Below, piece by piece: positions 1 through 8,851 of a stretch of 49,578 nucleotides of DNA. The DNA is from Desulfurococcaceae archaeon (GTDB lineage: Archaea > Thermoproteota > Thermoprotei_A > Sulfolobales > Desulfurococcaceae). Position 1 is the stretch's first letter. Each line of letters starts with the position of its first letter. The DNA lies in assembly GCA_020833245.1 (NCBI GenBank), contig JAJHQQ010000003.1, positions 1 to 49,578 on the forward strand, given 5' to 3'. The notes below the pieces were generated by a model. It saw only the letters and a list, made by a program, of their open reading frames with translations. It ran no database searches and was not told the DNA's origin. Both the position numbers and the translations under genes were made by a program.

Positions 1-2
1 GT

Positions 3-848
3 ATTGAGAACATTAAACACCACTTAAAGAGCAAAAACATAGAGTTTGTGAATATTGACATTAAGAACTTCGAGGAGCTGAGAAAAGCCCTTAGAGACGT
101 CGAAGTAGTGTTTCATTACGCGGCTAATCCCGAAGTCCGCGTTAGTACAACTAGTCCTGATATTCATTTTAGAGAGAATATTGTTGCTACGTTTAATGTT
201 CTCGAGGCCTCGAGAACAGGCAGTGTAAGAGAAGTAGTGTTCGCGTCTTCAAGTACTGTCTATGGTGAAACGACCGGGGACCCTCTGGCCGAAGACGCGC
301 CTCTAAAACCCGTGTCAGTCTACGGTGCGAGTAAAGCCTCTTGCGAAGTCTTACTACACGCTTACAGTGTTCTCTACGGTTTGAAGGCAGTTATTCTGAG
401 ATACGCTAATATAGTTGGCCCGAGACTTAGACATGGAGTTATATACGATTTACTCATCAAGCTAACAAGAAACAAGAGTGAACTAGAAGTCCTAGGCGAC
501 GGAGAGCAAGTTAGAAGCTACTTACACGTCGAAGACGCGGTAGAAGCTACACTACTAGCGTGGAGGCGAGTAAGAGATCACTACTCGGTTTTGAACGTGG
601 GTAACGTTGACTGTATAACCGTAAAAGACTTAGTGAGCATTATTTTAAGGGAAATAGGCCTAACAAATGTAAGAGTAGTATACAAGCCAGTTCTACACGG
701 AGTTGGCTGGCCGGGAGATATAAAGAGAATCGTGCTTGACGTCAAGAAAATCATGTCACTGGGTTGGAAGCCGAAAATGAGCTCTAGAGAAGCCGTCTCA
801 GACACGGCAAGGCAACTCATAAGAGAATTAAACTTGAAGTTCACGTAG
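3..848 (+). CDS. NAD-dependent sugar epimerase/dehydratase, 5' truncated by window edge
   Basis: Extended short-chain dehydrogenase of the UDP-glucose 4-epimerase / dTDP-glucose 4,6-dehydratase type, expected to remodel nucleotide sugars for surface glycans. The frame is open right back to base 3, so the N-terminal glycine-rich NAD-binding loop lies outside the window; an internal GTG at 48 is not a likely start because family-like sequence precedes it. Counting from that GTG, the VFHYAA strand is at residues 21-26, the catalytic-serine strand ASSSTVYG at 66-73 and the YGASK Tyr/Lys pair at 92-96. It is followed after 59 bp by a sugar-nucleotidyltransferase on the same strand, which supports a nucleotide-sugar role. 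The precise substrate cannot be read from the sequence. Confidence 0.88.
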   Translation: MENIKHHLKSKNIEFVNIDIKNFEELRKALRDVEVVFHYAANPEVRVSTTSPDIHFRENIVATFNVLEASRTGSVREVVFASSSTVYGETTGDPLAEDAPLKPVSVYGASKASCEVLLHAYSVLYGLKAVILRYANIVGPRLRHGVIYDLLIKLTRNKSELEVLGDGEQVRSYLHVEDAVEATLLAWRRVRDHYSVLNVGNVDCITVKDLVSIILREIGLTNVRVVYKPVLHGVGWPGDIKRIVLDVKKIMSLGWKPKMSSREAVSDTARQLIRELNLKFT

Positions 849-907
849 CTCGAGAAAAGCATAAATACAGGGTATCTCATATAATCATTAACAAAGGGTT
901 CTCGTAG

Positions 908-1657
908 ATGTCTCTTAGTGATCTAAGCAGAGTAAGAGCCGCTGTACTCGCAGGCGGCGTCGGCTCCAGGTTTCACCCATATACAGAAATAATACCAAAG
1001 CCCATGATACCACTAGGTAAATCCGAGAAACCTGTGCTTGAACTAATAGTTACGTGGCTTAAGAGGCAGGGCATTAAAAACTACGTGTTCCTAGTGGGGT
1101 ATAAGTGGAAGTACATATATAACTATTTTGAAGACGGCTCTAGATTTGGCGTTAAAATAGAATACTCTCTTGACGAAGAAGACGGGTACAAGAACACTGG
1201 TGGAGCGCTATTAAAAGCTCATAGAAGGGGATTGATAACGGATACATTCATATTTTGGTATGGAGATATCTTAGCTCCTATAAACGTGAGAGATCTACTC
1301 GAATACCACTTTAGCAAAAACGCGGACGTTACAATTGTCTTAGCGGAGAACTACAAAGTTCCCGTTGGAGTAGCTAAGTTAAGCGGGGACAATAGAGTAG
1401 TAGAGTTTGCCGAGAAGCCGAGAATAGACCTCCGCGTAACTATAGGTGTGGGTGTTGTTAACACTAAGTTGTTTAACAAGAACATCGAGGAAGAGCTGGG
1501 AAAAGACTTCGACTTCATGGGCGACTTCATACCATACTGTATAAGAACTGGTTACAGTGTCTACGGATATCTCTATAGGGGTATGTGGATTGACGTGGGA
1601 AGCCTTGAAAAGTATAAAAAAATAAATATGGAGGAAATAGCGATCTTTGAAGACTAG
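908..1657 (+). CDS. NDP-sugar pyrophosphorylase (nucleotidyltransferase)
   Basis: Sugar-1-phosphate nucleotidyltransferase that makes an activated NDP-sugar from NTP and sugar phosphate. The signature loop is clear near the N-terminus: LAGGVGSRFHPYTEIIPKPM (about residues 15-34), with the later WYGDI segment carrying the metal-binding Asp and a FAEKPR segment typical of the family. At 249 aa it is only the catalytic Rossmann-like domain, without the C-terminal left-handed beta-helix of longer relatives. The ATG start has an AT-rich TATA-like stretch (cataaata) about 40 bp upstream. It lies downstream of the epimerase and converges with upp (2 bp gap). Glucose or mannose specificity cannot be decided. 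Confidence 0.88.
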   Translation: MSLSDLSRVRAAVLAGGVGSRFHPYTEIIPKPMIPLGKSEKPVLELIVTWLKRQGIKNYVFLVGYKWKYIYNYFEDGSRFGVKIEYSLDEEDGYKNTGGALLKAHRRGLITDTFIFWYGDILAPINVRDLLEYHFSKNADVTIVLAENYKVPVGVAKLSGDNRVVEFAEKPRIDLRVTIGVGVVNTKLFNKNIEEELGKDFDFMGDFIPYCIRTGYSVYGYLYRGMWIDVGSLEKYKKINMEEIAIFED

Positions 1658-1659
1658 AG

Positions 1660-2325
1660 CTATGAGCCGAATACGCGGTCTCCGGCGTCTCCGAGGCCGG
1701 GTACTATATACCCCTTACTGTTTACTTCTGGGTCTACTGCTATAGTGTACATTTTCAAGTCTATGTTGAGAAACTCGCTTACTTTTCTCAGCTTTTCAAT
1801 AGCGATAGGTGTCGCTATAACGGAGGCTATATAGTACTTCTTAGCTCTTCCTCTCTCAACGAGTTCGCGCAGTACTCTCACGAGAGTCGAGCCGGTTGCA
1901 ACCATAACGTCACTTATAATAATAACACTGTCGCGAGTTATCCTGGGAGTCTTAATGTAAGATATCTCCACGTCGAAATCCCAGTTACGCATACCCTTCT
2001 CCTCTACTCTCCGCGCGGCAATTACACCCTGTTTTGCGCTATAAAAGATCTTGACGAGCCCCTCTGTTAAAGGCCACGCAGCTCTGAGAACAGTAATGAT
2101 AATCACGTTGTCCAACTCTCTGATTTTCACACCTTTCACTTTTACGCCCAGCGGGGTCTCTACTTCAACGGGTTCTGTGTCGAGGTCCTCAATGATTTCG
2201 AGACCAAGTATTCTCCCTAATCGCACGAGGCTTTTTCTAAAATCTATCTGAGTAGTCTCTTTACTTCTCAATACCGTTAGTATGCTCTGCGCATACTTCC
2301 TGTTCACGACTCTTAACTCAAACAA
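1660..2325 (-). CDS. upp: Uracil phosphoribosyltransferase
   Basis: Pyrimidine salvage enzyme converting uracil and PRPP to UMP. The 221 aa length is normal. The PRPP-binding loop reads IIISDVMVATGSTL (about residues 135-148) and the C-terminus carries the family hallmark PGLGDAGDR that contacts uracil. The start codon is TTG. It faces away from the reverse gyrase gene across a 251 bp intergenic region and converges with the nucleotidyltransferase. Together with thymidylate kinase and CTP synthase further along, it is one of three pyrimidine nucleotide genes in the window. Confidence 0.95.
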   Translation of the reverse strand: MFELRVVNRKYAQSILTVLRSKETTQIDFRKSLVRLGRILGLEIIEDLDTEPVEVETPLGVKVKGVKIRELDNVIIITVLRAAWPLTEGLVKIFYSAKQGVIAARRVEEKGMRNWDFDVEISYIKTPRITRDSVIIISDVMVATGSTLVRVLRELVERGRAKKYYIASVIATPIAIEKLRKVSEFLNIDLKMYTIAVDPEVNSKGYIVPGLGDAGDRVFGS

Positions 2326-2333
2326 TTAAGCCC

Positions 2334-2520
2334 TACTGTATATTACTGGATTAAAGAGTTTTAATGGCTAAAAAGTCTACGATTTTGCTGGAGATCACTA
2401 AAAGATGTACCGTGTAGTATTTACACGAGTGCAACTTGAAATACGAGACAGCGTTCACCACCCTCTTACTGTATATTGTTAAACCTTAGAATGTGTGTGA
2501 ATTATTCAGTGTACTGTATT
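2334..2520 (+). repeat. Three copies of TACTGTAT(AT)T in the upp/rgy divergent intergenic region
   Basis: The 11-mer tactgtatatt occurs at 2334-2344 and again at 2467-2477, and a shorter copy tactgtatt occurs at 2512-2520, all on the plus strand between the divergent upp and reverse gyrase starts. The last copy sits just upstream of the probable reverse gyrase TATA box. They could be operator sites, but A/T-rich intergenic sequence can produce such copies by chance. Confidence 0.35.
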
Positions 2521-2530
2521 GGACTCTTAA

Positions 2531-2540
2531 GATTTAAAAG
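2531..2540 (+). promoter_or_regulatory. Probable TATA box of reverse gyrase
   Basis: The sequence gatttaaaag is a good archaeal TATA box. Its centre is about 41 bp upstream of the GTG start at 2577, predicting transcription start near 2562 and a short leader. Assigned by position and composition only. Confidence 0.45.
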
Positions 2541-2576
2541 TCTTACATTTGAGAGATTGTAAACCGGGTTATATGT

Positions 2577-5500
2577 GTGAGTGGTAATATCACAGATAAA
2601 ACTTACACAGTACGCGGTATTTATAGGCACGCGTGTCCAAACTGTAATGGACCTATAAGTGATTTGAGATTACTGCATAAAGCTCCCTGTGAAGAGTGCT
2701 TGCCGGAAGATAAATTCCGGGAGCTTGCTTCTAGAGCAGTTAACTACAGTAGAGTAGAGAGGCTTAAACTATACGCTAATAGTATCAGTGAGTCGCGTAT
2801 TAAGAACTTGTCTAAACTAGTAGAGGAGGAGGATAAGCTAAAGGACTTCGATGAGTTCTTTAAAAGAGCTACTGGCTTTCCAATGTGGAGTGCTCAGAAA
2901 ACGTGGGCTAGGAGAATACTGAGAAGAGAGTCATTCTGTATAATTGCCCCCACTGGCATGGGTAAAACAGTCTTCTCGCTCGTCGCGGCACTGTACGTCG
3001 CTAAGAACGTCAATAAGAATAGCGAGAAAGAGAAAATCTACTTAGCTTTCCCTACTACGCCTCTACTCATTCAGTCATGGAAGAAACTAGTAGACTTCAC
3101 CAGGAATCTAGGAATAGAGGTCTGTAGCGAGGAGAAGTGGGATGAGGGCTGTTTAAGAATAGCATGTGTACACAGTAAAATGAGCAAGAAGACTAGAGAG
3201 TTCATGTTAGAGAAGATAAGCAATAAGGACTTTGATATTCTATTAACAACAAGTGCTTTTATGCATAGACACCAGCAGAGTATTCCTAAAGGCGTGTATT
3301 CGCTAATAGTAATGGACGACGTGGACTCTGTTCTTAAGAGCGGAACAGCCGTTAAGAGACTACTTGAAATCATAGGTTTAAGCGACGAAGACGTGGAGAA
3401 GGGGTTAGAGCTAATAAAGCTTAGAGCGAAAATTGCAGCGCATTCAACTAGTGAAACTAGTAACGAGATGGCAAAACTAAAGGAGCTGGAAGAGGAAATT
3501 CCAAAGATCAAGCAGAAGATTAATACAATACTCGTGGTAAACAGTGCCACTGGTAGGCCGAGAGGGATTTACCCCAAGTTGTTTAAAGTCTTCTTAGGCT
3601 TTGAAGCGGGGTCTAAACCCGAAGCTATAAGAAACATTGTAGACACTTACATTGTCCCAGGTACTCAGCGCAGTGTTGAAGACGTAATTGTAGATCTGGC
3701 TTTGAAGTTAAAAGACGGGTTCTTGGTGTTTGTACCCATAGATAAGGGTGTAGAGTACGCTGAGTACTTAGTGTCAAGACTGAGACAAGCCGGGATTAAG
3801 GCAGAGGCGTTTCACGCTAAGAGACCAGCAGAGATAATAGAGGCTTTCGCGAGAGAGGACTATAACTGCCTAGTTGGAGTTGCAACGTACTATGGCACAA
3901 TGGTTCGTGGTGTAGACCTGCCTACGCGTGTTAAGTACGTAGTGTTTGCCGGTGTACCAAGACACAAATTCAGCTCTAGGCTCGAGGCTGTTTCACCACT
4001 AGACATTCTCAGAATGCTGGTCGTTATTCGCGATGTCGCGGAGGAGACTGAGAGAGAGGAAATTGATACACTAATTGGGAGGCTCTCGCGCAGATTGAGG
4101 TTAATGTCTCAAGGAGCGCTTATGAAGCTGAGAGAAGAGTACAGTAGGGCGCTTGTAACCGGGAAGTACGATGAGAAGAACGTCGTCTTAAAAGACCTGA
4201 TCAGGGCGTCTTCAATTATCCGTGAAAAGCTCAGCAGAGAAGAAGTCTGGAGTAAGTTGAGTCAACTAGGTGAGGTGGCTGTTACTAAAGAAGGAGACTC
4301 GATGTACATACTAATACCCGACGTCGCGACGTATATACAGGCTAGTGGGAGGTGTTCACGGCTTTACCCAGGCGGCATCACTAAGGGTCTCTCAGTGCTA
4401 GTTGTAGATGATGTGAGATTACTGAGAGGGCTCATTTCCAGAATGAGGTGGATTTTCGAAGACTTCAAAATACACGAGCTCAGCGAGATAAACCTCGAGA
4501 GCGTTATTGAGGAGATTTCGAGTGAGAGGATCAAGGTAGCAGAGATCCTCTCGGGCAAGGTTACGCCGATAAGCACACTCGACCTGGTTAAAACCGTCCT
4601 CTTTATTGTGGAGTCTCCAAATAAAGCGCGGACAATAGCGAATTTCTTCGGTAAGCCGAGCATAAGGGTATTTGAGGAGAATATAAGGGCATATGAGGTT
4701 ACAATAGGCAAGTACATAGTCACAGTAATTGCTACAGGCGGACACGTATATGACCTAGTAGTTGACGAAAAACCCCCAGAGGCTAAAGGTGCGTATCACT
4801 TATACGGCGTCATTAAAATCGGTGAAAAGTACATACCTGTGTACACAGATATAAAGACGTGTGCTCGCGGACACCAGTTCACAGAGGAAGTTGAACCGGG
4901 CATTTGCCCGAAGTGTGGATCTCCTGTTGAAGTGACGCGTAAAAGAAAGATCATAGAGGTTCTAAGGAGACTAGCTAGTGAAGCGGACATTGTACTAATA
5001 GGCACGGATCCTGACGCGGAGGGTGAGAAGATTGGCTGGGATATTAGAGTCCTACTAGAACCCTACGCAGAAAAGATCCGCAGAGTGGAATTTCACGAGG
5101 TAACGAGAAGAGCTATTCTCAACGCAATCGCAAAGCCCGGTGATTTTAATGAGAGGCGTGTAGAGTCTCAAATAGTTAGGCGTGTAGAAGACAGGTGGCT
5201 GGGTTTTGCTCTCTCTGAAATAGTGCAGAGAGTTGTCTGGCCAGCTTACTGTGCATACTACTTGTTAACTCGTGGATGGAAGAATATCGAGGACTGTTGT
5301 AAGCCAAATCGTAATCTAAGTGCTGGTAGAGTCCAAACACCAGTTTTAGGGTTTATTGTAAGCGAGTTTGATAAGAGCAGAGACGTAAAGAGCTCTAAGT
5401 ACATAATACACGTTGAACTTGAGCGTGGCGGAAAACTACCTGCTCTTACTTTAAGCTACGCAGAGGCCAGGGAAGCGGGAATTATAGGAGAGGACGGTAG

Positions 5501-6626
5501 AATCGTAAAGAAGTCAGAAATCGTGAGTGTACAAGTAGAAGTCCTCGAGGAGAAAGTAAAAGAGGTTTCTCCTCCCCCGCCCTTCACAACCGACATGCTA
5601 CTAGAGGAGGCTTCTCGTAGGCTTGGCTTCTCAACCAGTAAGACAATGAGCCTAGCCCAGGACCTCTTCGAGTGGGGTTTAATAACATATCACAGAACAG
5701 ACAGCACGAGAGTCAGTGAGGCGGGAATAGAAGTAGCAAGGCAATTCCTCGAGTACAAGTATGGGGCTTACTACAAGTCAGTGTTTAAGCCGAGAACCTG
5801 GGGTGTTGGAGGAGCACACGAGGCAATTAGGCCAACTAGGCCTATTGATGCAGATAGGCTATACGAGCTTATCAGAGAGGGGGCTATTGTAGTGCCAGGC
5901 AGGTTCACCAAGGACCACATGAGGCTCTACGACTTAATATTCAGGAGGTTCGTTGCGAGCCAAATGATCCCTGCCCAGGTATTAACGCAAAAACTAAGAG
6001 TTAAGATAAACAACTTCACGCGTGAAGTGGAGAACGAGTGTGAACCGGTAGTTAAGGGCTATTTAGAAGTATACATGAACATAGAGTTTTCTGAGAAGAT
6101 TATTGTGGAGCCGGATAGAAAGGTGATTACAGGCTACGTCGACGTGGAGAAATCAAGGCGTATACAGTACCCACTACCTCGATTCCACGACGTTGTCAGG
6201 TGGATGAAAGAAAAAGAAATAGGGAGACCTAGTACTTACGCTAAGATAATAGACACGCTACTTGACAGAAACTACGTTGAAGTAAAAGGTAGAACCCAGG
6301 CCTTACTAATAACAGAGAGAGGTAGATTTGTCTACGAGTTCCTGAAGAAGGCTTTTGAACAAAAAGTAGATGTTAAAGTCACAAGGCAGCTTGAAGAAGC
6401 AATGAACCTGGTAGAGGAGGGTAAAGTAGACTACCAGGAAGTACTCAGAAAAATACACGAGGATATAGAGTGGATTGGGAGCAAGGATGCTAAGAGAGCA
6501 GTACTAGAGACTATCAATTCAATGCTGTCGGAGAAGTACAGTGAGCTCTCCAGTAAAGGCGCATACTCCATAAGTAGTGACATTGTTGACAGAATAAGGG
6601 AGTGTATTACTAGAAACATTGAGTAG
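2577..6626 (+). CDS. rgy: Reverse gyrase
   Basis: Introduces positive supercoils into DNA using ATP; the hallmark enzyme of hyperthermophiles. One 1349 aa chain fuses an SF2 helicase-like half to a type IA topoisomerase half. The N-terminal zinc finger uses Cys20, 23, 38 and 41. Walker A APTGMGKT is at 124-131 and the DEAD-type motif II is DDVD at 247-250. The topoisomerase half begins around residue 680 (VESPNKARTIANFFG), contains a second zinc finger (CARGHQF...CPKCG), the metal-binding TDPDAEGEKIGWD, and the catalytic Tyr1038 in GLITYHRTDS. The start is a GTG; the overlapping ATG at 2573 is out of frame. All key motifs are intact, so the protein should be active. No other topoisomerase is in the window. 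Confidence 0.98.
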   Translation: MSGNITDKTYTVRGIYRHACPNCNGPISDLRLLHKAPCEECLPEDKFRELASRAVNYSRVERLKLYANSISESRIKNLSKLVEEEDKLKDFDEFFKRATGFPMWSAQKTWARRILRRESFCIIAPTGMGKTVFSLVAALYVAKNVNKNSEKEKIYLAFPTTPLLIQSWKKLVDFTRNLGIEVCSEEKWDEGCLRIACVHSKMSKKTREFMLEKISNKDFDILLTTSAFMHRHQQSIPKGVYSLIVMDDVDSVLKSGTAVKRLLEIIGLSDEDVEKGLELIKLRAKIAAHSTSETSNEMAKLKELEEEIPKIKQKINTILVVNSATGRPRGIYPKLFKVFLGFEAGSKPEAIRNIVDTYIVPGTQRSVEDVIVDLALKLKDGFLVFVPIDKGVEYAEYLVSRLRQAGIKAEAFHAKRPAEIIEAFAREDYNCLVGVATYYGTMVRGVDLPTRVKYVVFAGVPRHKFSSRLEAVSPLDILRMLVVIRDVAEETEREEIDTLIGRLSRRLRLMSQGALMKLREEYSRALVTGKYDEKNVVLKDLIRASSIIREKLSREEVWSKLSQLGEVAVTKEGDSMYILIPDVATYIQASGRCSRLYPGGITKGLSVLVVDDVRLLRGLISRMRWIFEDFKIHELSEINLESVIEEISSERIKVAEILSGKVTPISTLDLVKTVLFIVESPNKARTIANFFGKPSIRVFEENIRAYEVTIGKYIVTVIATGGHVYDLVVDEKPPEAKGAYHLYGVIKIGEKYIPVYTDIKTCARGHQFTEEVEPGICPKCGSPVEVTRKRKIIEVLRRLASEADIVLIGTDPDAEGEKIGWDIRVLLEPYAEKIRRVEFHEVTRRAILNAIAKPGDFNERRVESQIVRRVEDRWLGFALSEIVQRVVWPAYCAYYLLTRGWKNIEDCCKPNRNLSAGRVQTPVLGFIVSEFDKSRDVKSSKYIIHVELERGGKLPALTLSYAEAREAGIIGEDGRIVKKSEIVSVQVEVLEEKVKEVSPPPPFTTDMLLEEASRRLGFSTSKTMSLAQDLFEWGLITYHRTDSTRVSEAGIEVARQFLEYKYGAYYKSVFKPRTWGVGGAHEAIRPTRPIDADRLYELIREGAIVVPGRFTKDHMRLYDLIFRRFVASQMIPAQVLTQKLRVKINNFTREVENECEPVVKGYLEVYMNIEFSEKIIVEPDRKVITGYVDVEKSRRIQYPLPRFHDVVRWMKEKEIGRPSTYAKIIDTLLDRNYVEVKGRTQALLITERGRFVYEFLKKAFEQKVDVKVTRQLEEAMNLVEEGKVDYQEVLRKIHEDIEWIGSKDAKRAVLETINSMLSEKYSELSSKGAYSISSDIVDRIRECITRNIE

Positions 6627-6758
6627 CAAAGCGCTTCATGCAGGTGTCTACTTGAACTGAGCAGTAAACAACGCTGCCGAGTGTTAAGAGTATAGGAGTA
6701 GATAAATAAATACGGAATCACAACATAGTCTAATTTTAGTTGCTATAGGTGAGTTATA

Positions 6759-7121
6759 ATGGTTGAAGAGAAAGTTGTGCCAATAAAAACGCAGAGCTTA
6801 GCCGATCTAATTAGATTAACAGCCTCCACAATTATTCCATCACACGGAGTCACGTACTTGATAAAATTTAACTACAGGAACAAAGTAATACTTGGATTAC
6901 TCGGCGTGTTTCGAGACTACTATAAATACTATGGAATACCAATATTCTATTACTACTCTTTCGACGAGTCCTCGAGCTCTGATATAACCAGTGCAAACTA
7001 CGTTATTCTATATAGTGGAGAGGAGAGATTTGAGTTCTCGAAGCACCCAAAGCCCGGTATCTCAATCCCCATAGTATCCCTTGTAGAAAAACCAGCGTTC
7101 ATACCAGATGATATAGAATAG
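6759..7121 (+). CDS. Hypothetical protein, 120 aa
   Basis: I do not recognise a family. The protein is compact and soluble, with alternating beta-like stretches and a very aromatic centre (FRDYYKYYGIPIFYYYSFDE). There is no signal peptide, metal motif or P-loop. The ATG start is well supported by an upstream ggtgag Shine-Dalgarno at 6747-6752 with ordinary spacing, and a TATA-like gataaataaata lies around 6700. It is separated by 132 bp from the reverse gyrase stop, so it probably has its own promoter. It converges with aIF5A. Codon use resembles its neighbours, so I consider it a real gene. Confidence 0.7.
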   Translation: MVEEKVVPIKTQSLADLIRLTASTIIPSHGVTYLIKFNYRNKVILGLLGVFRDYYKYYGIPIFYYYSFDESSSSDITSANYVILYSGEERFEFSKHPKPGISIPIVSLVEKPAFIPDDIE

Positions 7122-7125
7122 GGGG

Positions 7126-7133
7126 TCTTTTTC
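7126..7133 (+). terminator. Oligo-T terminator after the 6759 gene
   Basis: A run of five T in tctttttc begins seven bases after the stop codon. Archaeal RNA polymerase terminates at such T tracts, so this is a plausible end for the preceding transcript. Confidence 0.4.
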
Positions 7134-7178
7134 CACTAAGAGGTTTCGCGTTGAACTCTTACTTAAAAGCGGTTTTAA

Positions 7179-7577
7179 CTAGCGTGGTCTGACAATAATT
7201 CTCGTATTTAAAACCTGCCAGTACTCTACCTCCATGTTGACAGCAATCTTATTTCTCAAATCTTTCTCTATGAGGTCTTTTGGTACTTCGAAAACTTCAA
7301 ATGTCTCAATATCCATAACTTGAAACTTGTCGCCGAGGTCAGCTATTACTTGCCCTATTTTCCTCTCAACTATTGGGACTTCGACCTGAGCGTCTACTGG
7401 TACTACGAGGACCTTCTTTGCCTTTGTTAAAAGACCCACAGCTGTAATACTCGCCTTAGCACTACCATGCTTTCCAGTCTTAGCCTTCGAGATCTCGACT
7501 ACTCTACAGGGCTCGCCGTCAATTATAACGAAACCCCCGACTTTTAGGTCTCCCGCAGTCGTGTAGGTCTTACTCAA
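7179..7577 (-). CDS. eif5A: Translation factor aIF5A
   Basis: Ribosome-binding elongation/initiation factor that helps peptide-bond formation at difficult motifs; the modified lysine lies in KTGKHGSAK, Lys36 here, the deoxyhypusine/hypusine site. The N-terminal SH3-like domain carries the site and the C-terminal half is an OB fold. I start at TTG 7577, giving the family-typical MSKTY opening: the sequence aggtga at 7583-7588 is a strong Shine-Dalgarno five bases before it, and lies over the alternative upstream GTG at 7586. The long AT-rich region upstream (7600-7665) contains several TATA-like boxes. Confidence 0.96.
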   Translation of the reverse strand: MSKTYTTAGDLKVGGFVIIDGEPCRVVEISKAKTGKHGSAKASITAVGLLTKAKKVLVVPVDAQVEVPIVERKIGQVIADLGDKFQVMDIETFEVFEVPKDLIEKDLRNKIAVNMEVEYWQVLNTRIIVRPR

Positions 7578-7717
7578 CGAGCTCACCTATACAGGATACT
7601 AGGTAATGTGAAATTTATAATTATAACTATTAGACTACTAATAATATTATTTAATATAACTGCATAGTCCTACTTGAAGGGCTAGTTGCGAGCACTACGT
7701 GTTACGCTAGTGTTCTC

Positions 7718-8839
7718 TTAATCAACTCTCATAACGAGAAACTTGTTGTAGTCTACTAGGACTTTGATATAGCCCCTGAGCTTTTTATTAACATTCTCGT
7801 CTCCCGTATCTACAAGTAGGCGAGAAAGCTCTCTAGCCTTTCTACTCGTGCACACCACGATAATATCCTCTCTATTAACTTGACTTAAAACTGCAGGTGA
7901 GATCTGCTGATTTCCTCTTCCAAATATAAAGCCCTGGCGTCCTATAGGAGAGACAATAATTCTCGCTCTACCGTATTTGTCTATAATACCTAGTAAATCC
8001 CTCTCGGAAGCGTCGCGAATTAATATCTCCTTATTAAGTAAGACGTCAACACCTAGTAGTGTGCAGTTTAATCCCAGTTTTCTACATACGGCTTTAACAG
8101 TGGAGCCGGGGCCTAAAATATAGGGGATTTCGGACTCCATTAACTCTACGAGGTAATCAGCAATAGCCTCTTTAGAGGCCTCTTCACTCTCGTCATCATA
8201 GAGTGTTTTTGAGGGCTGTAGTAGAGGTGTGTGTGCTGGGGTCATCATGTAGCAAAATAGTTTTAACTCAATTTGATCTCTCCTAAAGGCCTCTTCATCA
8301 ATGTCTAAAACCTCTCTCTCAACGAGCTCTACTTCGGTGTTCAAGTAGAAGTCGAGTAGTTGGGCAGCGGCCCGAGGATTAAGAGCGAAGACAGCACTGT
8401 ACATTTTAACGCCGCTCGGAACACCTATTACTGGTATTTTAGAGTCAATAGCCACGCATATGTCCCTCGCAGTCCCATCACCTCCAACAAACACTAGCAA
8501 GTCAACTAAGTTGCTAATTTCACGAGCTAATCTAATTGTGTCCTCCCTCGTCGTGGGCTTACTAATAGACCCTACTACTCTGTATAGCTTATCGGCGTGT
8601 ATACTCGCCTTAACGTAGTCCTCCCCCATTACGCTAGGTGCTGATACAATGTGGAATTGGGTGCTCTTAACGTGATTTAAGAACTCTAAAGCCCTGAGTG
8701 GCGCCACTGGCTTGGCGCCTCGCTTTAGAGCTTCAAAGTAGGCTTCTCCATCCGTCCCCTTTAGACCTACTGCTCCACCCATGCCGGCAATAGGGTTTAC
8801 TATGAAGCCTATTTTCTTTAAAACCACGGAGTAGTGCAA
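7718..8839 (-). CDS. ATP-NAD kinase-like protein (COG3199 type)
   Basis: Member of the diacylglycerol kinase/NAD kinase superfamily, resembling the COG3199 group of predicted NAD/polyphosphate kinases. An N-terminal IGFIVNPIAGMGG strand-loop and the FVGGDGTARD nucleotide-binding signature (about residues 117-126) are clear. At 373 aa it is longer than classical NAD kinase, again like this group. The furthest start is TTG at 8839; a GTG at 8827 four codons later would begin VVLKKIGF and is equally plausible. It lies 12 bp after a glutamine amidotransferase gene on the same strand, so the two are probably cotranscribed. Substrate is not established for this group, so NAD kinase activity is inference. 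Confidence 0.8.
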   Translation of the reverse strand: MHYSVVLKKIGFIVNPIAGMGGAVGLKGTDGEAYFEALKRGAKPVAPLRALEFLNHVKSTQFHIVSAPSVMGEDYVKASIHADKLYRVVGSISKPTTREDTIRLAREISNLVDLLVFVGGDGTARDICVAIDSKIPVIGVPSGVKMYSAVFALNPRAAAQLLDFYLNTEVELVEREVLDIDEEAFRRDQIELKLFCYMMTPAHTPLLQPSKTLYDDESEEASKEAIADYLVELMESEIPYILGPGSTVKAVCRKLGLNCTLLGVDVLLNKEILIRDASERDLLGIIDKYGRARIIVSPIGRQGFIFGRGNQQISPAVLSQVNREDIIVVCTSRKARELSRLLVDTGDENVNKKLRGYIKVLVDYNKFLVMRVD

Positions 8840-8851
8840 CCTGAGATCTCA

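Noticed and set aside
3071-3550. Long antisense frame of 159 codons inside reverse gyrase, and similar shadow frames elsewhere
   Set aside because: Ser/Leu-rich composition typical of antisense translations of charged coding sequence; the real gene on the other strand is unambiguous.
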